NCBI RefSeq assembly: GCF_030826625.1
Contig: NZ_JAPJNQ010000064.1
Span: forward strand, 1-12,372
Direction of reading: 5' to 3'
DNA from: Corynebacterium sp.
GTDB lineage: Bacteria > Actinomycetota > Actinomycetes > Mycobacteriales > Mycobacteriaceae
DNA: 12,372 nucleotides
This document shows positions 7,022 to 12,372 of the stretch, piece by piece (position 1 is the stretch's first letter; every line of letters starts with the position of its first letter). The notes below the pieces were generated by a model, which saw nothing but the letters and a program-made list of their open reading frames with translations, did not search any database and was not told where the DNA came from. The position numbers and the translations under genes are program-made.

Positions 7022-7096
7022 TCCACGGCTTAAGTTTTCCGAGGTTTAAGTTTTTTCCGTGGTTTAGTTTGTAGGCGGTTTATTTTTCTGGCAACT
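7022..7096. repeat. T-rich degenerate direct repeats between convergent genes; possible terminator
   Basis: The gap between hisN and the protease gene, running into the protease 3' end, holds about four degenerate copies of a 16-18 bp plus-strand unit: ACGGCTTAAGTTTTCCG, AGGTTTAAGTTTTTTCCG, TGGTTTAGTTTGTAGGC and GGTTTATTTTTCTGGC. CCACGG (7023-7028) and CCGTGG (7057-7062) are perfect inverted repeats that could form the outer stem of a weak terminator, with T-runs around it. The composition is far more AT-rich than the flanking genes. The last copy overlaps the protease stop codon (7080-7082). Confidence 0.4.
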
Positions 7097-8426
7097 GGAA
7101 GCCAGCGCCGATGCGACCTTTCGCATTGATGTCGTTAATGATGGCGGTGGCGTCGGTGGCCATGGTCGGCACGTGCACAAAACCTTGCAGCGGGCTACGG
7201 CACGATAGATCCAGCCCCGTTGGGTTAGCTCCACCAGAAATTACGCCGACCAAGCGGTTGCCTACTAGCAATGGTCCGCCGGAATCGCCGAGGCTTGCAC
7301 AGACTTGGTTGAACTGCAGACCTTGGAGGTTGCCATAGTGAATGCCACAGGTATGGCCAGTGGCGACACCGTTTTTGCAGACCTGCTCGCCAAAGCGTGG
7401 CCCAGCAGCAATCTCGTCGACGGTGACGTTGTTGTAGCTGCGGCTGACCTCCGCGTTAGAGCCAAATTCGATCACGGAATAATCGTATTCCTGGTTCGTT
7501 GCAACAATCGTGCCGGAGTTTCCCACCTGCCAGGAATCAGCCGAGGCGACAAAATCGCCTTCCGCACCGCAGTGGCCAGCAGTAATACCGATCTTGTGGC
7601 CTTGGGCGTCAGTGCCGGCGACCGCGAGCGTGCAAATACCGGATTCACCGACGAACAGCGGGGTTCCCGGGCCGTACAGCGATTTTCCTTGCGAAAGGTA
7701 TTCATTCGATTCTTCCGGGATGCGCGGCGCATCAAACCACGAACCAGGCACGCGGTGCAAGATAAATTCTTCTGTCGGCTTGCCTGCCAGGATCTTCGAC
7801 AGCGGATCATTCACCCAACGCATATTCGGATCGATCGCGGGGTTTTCGATGATGGCAGGGCGCTCGCCAATACCATCGTAATCTTGGCTATCGGCGCGTT
7901 GCGCTTCGACGTCCTTCTTCCCAGTATCATGCGCTGGGTCGTCGTCTCTCTTTCGCGCGCTTTCGGCGGCAGTCATTTCCGTGCTTGTCGACGTCGACTG
8001 CGGTTTTGACTGTGAGCCCTGCGCCGCGCGATGCTTCGGCAACACGTTGGCCAGCTGCTGATCAACCGCATCGGTGATTTCACTGTCTACCTCAGGCGTG
8101 GCGATTCCCCACTTCTGCAGGTGCGTGCGTGCTTGGTCTACAAATCCAGCAGAATCAACCACTGGGCCTTCTTCGACGGTTGCGGTCACCTCAGCAAGAG
8201 CTTGCTTCGCTGCTTCCACCTGTGGGTTTTCCTGCCATGGTTGTGCACTCGCGCTCGCAGCCCCTGTCAACAAACCTGCCACACACGTTGCTGCCGAGGC
8301 CACCACGGCGGTGAGTACTCGACGTGCACTACGCGAACGCATTGGCGCTGTCACTACTGGCTGCGCAGAAGCTGGCTGCGTCTTGGCCGTTGGTGTTGCT
8401 TGCTGCGGCGCTGGTCGTCCTCGCAC
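7080..8426 (-). CDS. Secreted trypsin-like (S1 family) serine protease
   Basis: This is an exported chymotrypsin-fold serine protease with an unusually long N-terminal region. In the 448-residue product the catalytic triad is H285 in TAGHCG, D315 in EYDYSVIEF and S382 in GDSGGPL. Six cysteines in the catalytic domain (265, 286, 350, 360, 376, 409) fit three disulfides, probably 265-286, 350-360 and 376-409. A GTG start at 8426 has GAGG 7 nt upstream. The ATG at 8342 (residue 29) has no ribosome site but would give a conventional signal peptide. From residue 30, MRSRSARR is followed by a hydrophobic segment (about 37-56) and an ASA-Q cleavage site after residue 61. Residues 62-250 form a hydrophilic, partly Ser/Thr/Gln-rich and charged region that may be a pro-peptide or cell-wall spacer. 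Substrate unknown. The gene follows vanZ on the same strand after 203 nt. Confidence 0.9.
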   Translation of the reverse strand: MRGRPAPQQATPTAKTQPASAQPVVTAPMRSRSARRVLTAVVASAATCVAGLLTGAASASAQPWQENPQVEAAKQALAEVTATVEEGPVVDSAGFVDQARTHLQKWGIATPEVDSEITDAVDQQLANVLPKHRAAQGSQSKPQSTSTSTEMTAAESARKRDDDPAHDTGKKDVEAQRADSQDYDGIGERPAIIENPAIDPNMRWVNDPLSKILAGKPTEEFILHRVPGSWFDAPRIPEESNEYLSQGKSLYGPGTPLFVGESGICTLAVAGTDAQGHKIGITAGHCGAEGDFVASADSWQVGNSGTIVATNQEYDYSVIEFGSNAEVSRSYNNVTVDEIAAGPRFGEQVCKNGVATGHTCGIHYGNLQGLQFNQVCASLGDSGGPLLVGNRLVGVISGGANPTGLDLSCRSPLQGFVHVPTMATDATAIINDINAKGRIGAGFQLPEK

Positions 8427-8629
8427 TAATCATCCTCTATTCTGCTCGCGAAAAACTGCCAAAAGGCTGTGGTGTCCAAGATTTCTTCTGCCTTATCGTC
8501 GCATGGATTTTCCGCTTGCACACTGGGTTAATCAGGTCGTTGAATGATAGTTATCAAATGGTTATTACCTGTGTGCGCGAGCTGGGAGAACGCTTTTATT
8601 CATTGCATGGACCACCCCCATACGTGCAG
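8427..8629. promoter_or_regulatory. protease upstream region with 12-bp palindrome
   Basis: This 203-nt gap holds no convincing gene. TGATAGTTATCA (8545-8556) is a 5-2-5 perfect palindrome about 120 bp upstream of the protease GTG and may be an operator. No strong -10/-35 pair was found; TTGGCA with a downstream TAGAGG near the ribosome site is the nearest match and is weak. Just after the vanZ stop, TGCA/ATGG and CCATGCA form a bulged hairpin around the GGGTGGT stretch without a T-tract, possibly a weak terminator. Confidence 0.3.
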
Positions 8630-9199
8630 TTAGTTCACGATCTTTTCCGGATCTCCGAGCCGCTCGCCAAACCCCACCAGCACAGCAAAAACCGCTGCCA
8701 AAGCCAGCGAAATTCCTGACCAGAACGGGTACAACTTGGGCCCAGCCGCCTTCGCCAACAAGGCACCCAGAAACCCGCCCAAAGTGTTGGAGACGAGATC
8801 GTCAATAGAGCTTCGTCCGACAGAAAATGCGTATTGTGCTATTTCGATACTGACACTGCACAGCGCAGCCAGTACAGCGACTTTCCACACACTTGCCCAC
8901 CCAGTCCGCGATCCACTACGCACTTGGTTGCTTCCCCGGCGCGAACTTCCCGTAGCAAACACGATGAACAATAACGCACCAAAGGGAATGAATAAAGCGG
9001 TATTTCCGCCATATTCGAACACACTGAGGAACCAGTTCGATGACGAGCGCCAGACATCGAGTGGTTCGAGAATGATCTCACGCACCCGCTGGTTGTCTGG
9101 GTCCCAGAGATAACCGATCTGATAGAAGCTTTTCAGCAGGGTTAAGGCAATAATGACGGCCAACCAGGCCACAAACGCAATTTGGTGAAGATTTTTCAT
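8630..9199 (-). CDS. VanZ-like family membrane protein
   Basis: The 189-residue product has the VanZ-like domain. The N-terminal helix is at about 7-24, followed by NTALFIPFGALLFIV (66-80), a helix at about 104-123 ending in SVSIEIAQYAFSVGRSSIDDLVSNTLGG (115-142, by position), and a last helix at about 158-178. The conserved polar residues of the family, N66, E119, Q122, R129, D133, D134 and N138, are present. VanZ is named from the glycopeptide (teicoplanin) resistance cluster, but most chromosomal VanZ-like proteins have no proven role, and nothing here (no vanA/H/X) points to resistance. There is no Shine-Dalgarno before the ATG. The start lies 17 nt after the mscS stop, in the second copy of an 18-bp duplication, so translation probably depends on coupling to mscS. 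Confidence 0.85.
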   Translation of the reverse strand: MKNLHQIAFVAWLAVIIALTLLKSFYQIGYLWDPDNQRVREIILEPLDVWRSSSNWFLSVFEYGGNTALFIPFGALLFIVFATGSSRRGSNQVRSGSRTGWASVWKVAVLAALCSVSIEIAQYAFSVGRSSIDDLVSNTLGGFLGALLAKAAGPKLYPFWSGISLALAAVFAVLVGFGERLGDPEKIVN

Positions 9200-9200
9200 T

Positions 9201-9236
9201 AGTCGTTATAGCCGTTTTAGTCGTTATTGCCGTTTT
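9201..9236. repeat. 18-bp tandem duplication at the mscS-vanZ junction
   Basis: AGTCGTTATAGCCGTTTT (9201-9218) is followed at once by AGTCGTTATTGCCGTTTT (9219-9236), with a single mismatch. On the minus strand each unit ends in GACT and is followed by AA, so both copies contain the codons GAC TAA. The first copy supplies the mscS stop; the second precedes the vanZ start as GACTAATG. Without the duplication the stop and start would overlap as TAATG. Confidence 0.9.
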
Positions 9237-10101
9237 CTGGGCTGCGGGCGGAAACCTGCGATTGTTGCTGCTGCGACGAACGCACGCGCAAAGACTCCAG
9301 TCCAGTCGTCGCCAAGGGGATTTCTTCCCAACGCATTGCTTCGAGCACCGCGATGATGACTGCATCGGTGGCCTCACGTGATTCCAATCGCGTTGAACCA
9401 GACCAAAACAGTAGTTCAAGGCTGACGGTTTCAGTTCCTACCTCGTGGTAGTACGCGCTTGGTTCGGGATCGTTGAGCACACAATCTAGGCTGCTCATCG
9501 CCTCGATAGCAACGGCTTTCGCCCGGTTCAGGTCGGCAGTCGACGATAAATCAATCACGACCCGGGCGCGGATGGTTTCGAATCCGGTCTGCACGACGAC
9601 CTCTCCGGAGTGCATGAGCGTATTCGGGATCACCACGAGCTGGCCGTCGAAACGCCTAATGCTCGTGGAACTGAGATAAATATAGGTGATGGTGCCGGCG
9701 TTATCACCCACCTGCACCTGATCACCGACGCGGAATTGATCGCGTGCAAGGATCATGATGCCAGCAAACATATTGCCGAGCACCGTCTGAAAGGCAATAC
9801 CGGCAGCGATGGACACGACACCGATGCCGCCGAGAATATCGACCGGGTTAATCGAGGGAAAAACCACCGTCATGGCGGCAGAAAAAGCCAGCACTGCGAT
9901 GATCCAGAACACCAGACGTCCCAATACCCTGCGCGAACTGTGTACCCGGCCGCGTGCCCGCAGATACAAACGCGTGATCGCAGTTGCGACGGCGGCTATG
10001 GCGAGTCCAATCAGCAGTGTGATCAGCCCCCGTAATACGCCATCCCAGGTAATTGTTCGGATGAGTTCTTCTCCAGGTGCATTCACGCCGAGTCCATTCA
10101 C
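9217..10101 (-). CDS. MscS-family mechanosensitive channel
   Basis: Small-conductance mechanosensitive channels open under membrane tension to release solutes during hypo-osmotic shock. The 294-residue product has the minimal MscS plan: membrane helices at about 22-45 and 62-81, then the pore-lining third helix (about 86-118) with the Gly/Ala-rich GGIGVVSIAAGIAFQTVLGN (91-110). The ARDQFRVGDQVQVGDNAGTI turn into the beta domain (119-138), RRFDGQLVVIPNT (149-161) and the C-terminal alpha/beta domain follow. The tail (about 276-294) is Gln/Ser-rich and polar. The start is uncertain: the GTG at 10101 has no clear ribosome site, and a second GTG at 10086 is possible. It begins 20 nt from the divergent DUF488 gene and leads into vanZ. 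C. glutamicum also has a larger MscS-type channel used for glutamate export; this one is shorter and need not share that role. Confidence 0.9.
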   Translation of the reverse strand: MNGLGVNAPGEELIRTITWDGVLRGLITLLIGLAIAAVATAITRLYLRARGRVHSSRRVLGRLVFWIIAVLAFSAAMTVVFPSINPVDILGGIGVVSIAAGIAFQTVLGNMFAGIMILARDQFRVGDQVQVGDNAGTITYIYLSSTSIRRFDGQLVVIPNTLMHSGEVVVQTGFETIRARVVIDLSSTADLNRAKAVAIEAMSSLDCVLNDPEPSAYYHEVGTETVSLELLFWSGSTRLESREATDAVIIAVLEAMRWEEIPLATTGLESLRVRSSQQQQSQVSARSPENGNND

Positions 10102-10121
10102 ACTTCACTATCTTAGGGTTC

Positions 10122-10598
10122 ATGACTTCCCAAAATCGAGTGACAGATACCGACGGATCCATCACGGGGGTTCCCGTTGCCAGCTACCCGGTGCGTGGGC
10201 ATGAGATCCTCTTATTCCGTGTCTTCGACGTGCGCGGTGAACACGGCGGTGAGGGTACGGCGCGTCCAGCAGCGTTTTCTGTGCTGGCCGACCGCCTGTG
10301 GCCGCGTGGGATCAAAAAGGAAGACCTGCAGCCAGACCTGTGGGATAAACAGCTGTGCCCGTCGCAAGAACTCCGGAAAGAATTCCACGACGGGCTGTCT
10401 TTCGATGAATTCAGCCAGCGCTACACCTCCGAGCTAGACCAGCGAGCTGCCAATGGCGCGCTTGCCGACGCCATGACGACCTTGTCTAAAGCGGCAGGGC
10501 AAGGAAATATCGCACTACTGTTTGCCGGCAAGGACACTGAGCACACCCATGCTCGTGTCCTGGCGCAATGGTTGGTAGAGGCTATCGAAGCAGAATGA
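10122..10598 (+). CDS. DUF488 family protein
   Basis: This is a small cytoplasmic protein of the DUF488 (YeaO-like) family, whose function is not established. The frame opens at 10077, but the ATG at 10122 (158 aa) is the better start: AGGG lies 4 nt upstream and the extra codons would run into mscS. The diagnostic blocks are LADRLWPRGIKKEDL (55-69), WDKQLCPSQELRKEF (74-88), FDEFSQRYTSEL (94-105) and LLFAGKDTEHTHARVLAQWL (132-151). There is one cysteine (C79) in the second block. Residues 1-28 precede the usual family start, so the true start could be downstream. A TATCTT at 10109-10114 might act as a -10 giving a nearly leaderless transcript. No membrane segment or signal peptide is seen. 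Confidence 0.85.
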   Translation: MTSQNRVTDTDGSITGVPVASYPVRGHEILLFRVFDVRGEHGGEGTARPAAFSVLADRLWPRGIKKEDLQPDLWDKQLCPSQELRKEFHDGLSFDEFSQRYTSELDQRAANGALADAMTTLSKAAGQGNIALLFAGKDTEHTHARVLAQWLVEAIEAE

Positions 10599-10615
10599 GC
10601 TTCGCTGCGATAGCC
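10580..10615. terminator. hairpin at the 3' end of the DUF488 gene
   Basis: GGCTATCG (10580-10587) and CGATAGCC (10608-10615) are perfect 8-bp inverted repeats. AAGC and GCTT extend the stem inside, with an offset of five bases on the 3' side. The hairpin contains the DUF488 stop codon (10596-10598) and lies between convergent genes, so it may serve both directions. It lacks a following T-tract. Confidence 0.45.
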
Positions 10616-10640
10616 AGCATCACAGATGGCTTACTGTGGC

Positions 10641-12372
10641 TTATTTCTCCCAACCGATGTCTTCCTTCAGGAAGGTCTTGAATGGTGCCGGACCAAAGTT
10701 GGCCAAGCCCTTCTTGTACGCAGACATCTGTGGACCATTTGCGTATGGCAGGTGGCCGTAGCGCTCAAAGACTTCTTTTTCGAGTTCATTGGCACGCTTG
10801 ATTTGATCTTCTTTATTCTCGAGCTGCTGCATTTCTTTGATCTTTTCATCAAATTCTGCAGACCCTGTGCTTGACAGATCCAAGTTGGAACCTGTGCCGA
10901 AGGACTGTTCAAAATAGACGATACCGCTGTACGGGCTGGTCACGCCGACAGCGCTCAAGAAGATATCGAAGTCGCGCTCGTCCAGGATGTTCGCGAATTC
11001 ACTGGTTGGGCGTTCTTCAATGCGTAGATCCACACCGATGCTACGCATCATCGACTGCAGCGCAGAAGCGGTGGACTTGGAGACGTCATCGTCACCGACC
11101 AAGACATAACGTAGGGAAAGTTTCTCGCCGTCTTTTTCGTAGATCCCGTCGCTGCCTTCGCTATAGCCAGCGGATTCTAGGAGTTTCTTCGCGTTTTCTG
11201 GGTCATATTCGAGAACCTCAGACAAATTGTCCTGGTAGTGATCCTGGAATGTCAGAGCGCTCATTGAGCCCGGCAGTTCCTCTTCATAATCCAGACCGTT
11301 GTAGCGGATTTCAGCCAACTGCTCACGGTTAATACCTGCAAGAATTCCGTGACGTACTTCCGGATCCTCCAGCAACGGGCTCTCCGAGTTCAACGAGAAC
11401 AAAATATGGGAAGGACGCAAAGCTGCGCGGATATCGATGCTATCGCCCATCTGCTGTGCAATAGACATATTGTTCTTGTTGCCCACACCCGCAGCATCAA
11501 TTTCACCAGAACGGAAAGCGTTGATAGTAGCCTGCGATTCCAGCTGTCGGTACGTTACGCGATCCAGCTTGGGCGCTGGTCCCCACCATTTGTCATTCGG
11601 TTCGAAGACTACGTTGCCAGACTGGAAGTCGGCCGAGGCCACGGTATACGGACCCGCACCCCATTCTGGGCGTAACTGCTTAAGATAAGCTTCGTTGAAT
11701 TCTTCTGGAGTATCCACCTCTGGGTGCAGCAGCTGTGTGAATGGTTCTTCCCACCATGGGTAGACCTGTTTATAGGTCACAACCGCTTGCTTGGAAGAAT
11801 CGCCTTCTTTGACAGATTCCACCAAGTTGTAGCCGTCTGTGGCAGCTGGCTGGAATTCTGGGTTCTCCCCGCTCATAGCTTTCCAGATGGCTTCGAAAGC
11901 CCGCCAGTCAATTGGGGTGCCGTCGTTGAAGGTGGCTTCGTCAGTGAAGTTATAGGTCACCACCGTCTTACCATCGACGTCTTCACTACTTACGGAATCA
12001 AAATAATTCGGGTTGAATTCGACTTCACCCTGTTCGTCCATGATGGTCAGCTGTGGGTTATACCAATCCCACACCGTCGTAGTATCGGACACCATGTTGG
12101 CGTGCAGAGCATTCTGCTGCTCAGAGATCTCACCGATCGGCAGCCGCAGTTCGCCACCGTCTTGTAGTTGATCACGGTCAACCGGGTTGTAATCGCCTTC
12201 TGGGTGAACTTCAACGCCTGCGCCACCATCGCCGTTGCCACCACCAGAGGCACTGTCTCCGCCGTCCGAGCTACACGAAACCAGAGTCAGCGCAAGAGCC
12301 GACATGGCGCCGATACCGACCTTCTTGATGCGGCTGGCTTTTTTAACCCCAAAACCAGACCCAAAACCAGAC
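10641..12372 (-). CDS. ABC transporter family-5 solute-binding lipoprotein (5' end outside window)
   Basis: This is the extracytoplasmic binding protein of a peptide/nickel-type (SBP_bac_5, OppA/DppA-like) ABC importer. Numbering from the ATG at 12305, a lipobox LVSC places the lipidated cysteine at residue 11, followed by a Gly/Ser-rich linker. The SBP core follows, with TYNFTDEATFNDGTPIDWRAF, GAGPYTVASADF and FEPNDKWWGPAPKLDRVTYR as typical family blocks. The ATG at 12305 would leave only ten residues and no positive charge before the lipobox. The frame stays open upstream and encodes KKASRIKKVGIGA just before it, a good signal-peptide n-region, so the true start lies past the right edge. 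No start codon occurs in frame between 12305 and the edge. The edge holds a 12-bp tandem repeat in frame. No permease or ATPase genes are visible. The substrate is not readable; peptides are only the commonest ligand of the family. Confidence 0.9.
   Translation of the reverse strand, partial: SGFGSGFGVKKASRIKKVGIGAMSALALTLVSCSSDGGDSASGGGNGDGGAGVEVHPEGDYNPVDRDQLQDGGELRLPIGEISEQQNALHANMVSDTTTVWDWYNPQLTIMDEQGEVEFNPNYFDSVSSEDVDGKTVVTYNFTDEATFNDGTPIDWRAFEAIWKAMSGENPEFQPAATDGYNLVESVKEGDSSKQAVVTYKQVYPWWEEPFTQLLHPEVDTPEEFNEAYLKQLRPEWGAGPYTVASADFQSGNVVFEPNDKWWGPAPKLDRVTYRQLESQATINAFRSGEIDAAGVGNKNNMSIAQQMGDSIDIRAALRPSHILFSLNSESPLLEDPEVRHGILAGINREQLAEIRYNGLDYEEELPGSMSALTFQDHYQDNLSEVLEYDPENAKKLLESAGYSEGSDGIYEKDGEKLSLRYVLVGDDDVSKSTASALQSMMRSIGVDLRIEERPTSEFANILDERDFDIFLSAVGVTSPYSGIVYFEQSFGTGSNLDLSSTGSAEFDEKIKEMQQLENKEDQIKRANELEKEVFERYGHLPYANGPQMSAYKKGLANFGPAPFKTFLKEDIGWEK
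12349..12372. repeat. 12-bp tandem repeat at window edge, inside binding-protein N-terminus
   Basis: CCAAAACCAGAC occurs twice head to tail (12349-12360 and 12361-12372), exact copies, and the array may continue past the edge. On the minus strand it encodes a Ser-Gly-Phe-Gly repeat in frame with the solute-binding lipoprotein, just before its basic n-region. The unit is a multiple of three, so copy changes would lengthen the N-terminus without a frameshift. Confidence 0.8.

Noticed and set aside
7305..8009. 234-codon plus-strand frame opposite the protease
   Set aside because: Antisense to the catalytic domain of the protease; no ribosome site or domain support.
8630..9199. VanZ-like gene as evidence of glycopeptide resistance
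   Set aside because: No vanH/A/X or regulator genes are nearby, and VanZ-like proteins are common in genomes without resistance.
10077..10121. Longer DUF488 start at ATG 10077
   Set aside because: It would overlap the mscS start, the added residues are not family-like, and ATG 10122 has AGGG just upstream.
1..12372. CRISPR array, tRNA, rRNA, insertion sequence or phage genes
   Set aside because: The only repeats are short tandem units of 12-18 bp with two to four copies and no spacers; no transposase or integrase motif and no tRNA-like fold was noticed.

Overview
The window looks like a stretch of a Corynebacterium-type actinobacterial chromosome. The reasons are the actinobacterial order prfB / ftsE / ftsX / smpB, a histidinol-phosphatase of the inositol-monophosphatase (HisN) type that reads very like the C. 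glutamicum enzyme, and the secreted trypsin-like protease and lipoprotein typical of that group. Assignments rest on reading the translations; no database search was possible.

Layout, left to right. (1) Positions 1-2088, minus strand: ftsE, ftsX and the start of smpB, cut by the left edge. They are closely spaced (36 nt and 22 nt) and form one transcription unit for cell-division/peptidoglycan-hydrolase control and ribosome rescue. (2) 2296-4023, plus strand: an AbgT-family membrane transporter, divergent from ftsE and lying between ftsE and prfB. (3) 4072-5205, minus strand: prfB (release factor 2), convergent with the transporter across a strong hairpin. (4) 5281-7018, plus strand: two inositol-monophosphatase-fold genes overlapping by 8 nt; the second is hisN. 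(5) 7080-8426, minus strand: a secreted S1-family serine protease with a long N-terminal region. (6) 8630-10101, minus strand: mscS-like channel followed by a VanZ-like membrane protein, with an 18-bp tandem duplication at the junction. (7) 10122-10598, plus strand: a DUF488 protein, head-to-head with mscS. (8) 10641 to the right edge, minus strand: a family-5 solute-binding lipoprotein whose true start lies beyond the window.

The genes are mostly housekeeping (division, translation termination and rescue, histidine synthesis) mixed with envelope and transport functions (AbgT transporter, MscS, VanZ, protease, peptide-type binding protein). No intergenic space exceeds about 210 bp. I saw no rRNA, tRNA, CRISPR array, insertion sequence or phage gene.

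I do not see a convincing undescribed multi-gene system. The points worth a second look are small: three short tandem repeats at or next to translation starts (ftsE, vanZ, the binding protein), an acidic Ser/Asn/Asp-rich loop inserted in the AbgT transporter, several palindromes in divergent promoter regions, and an mscS/DUF488 divergent pair with only 20 nt between start codons.
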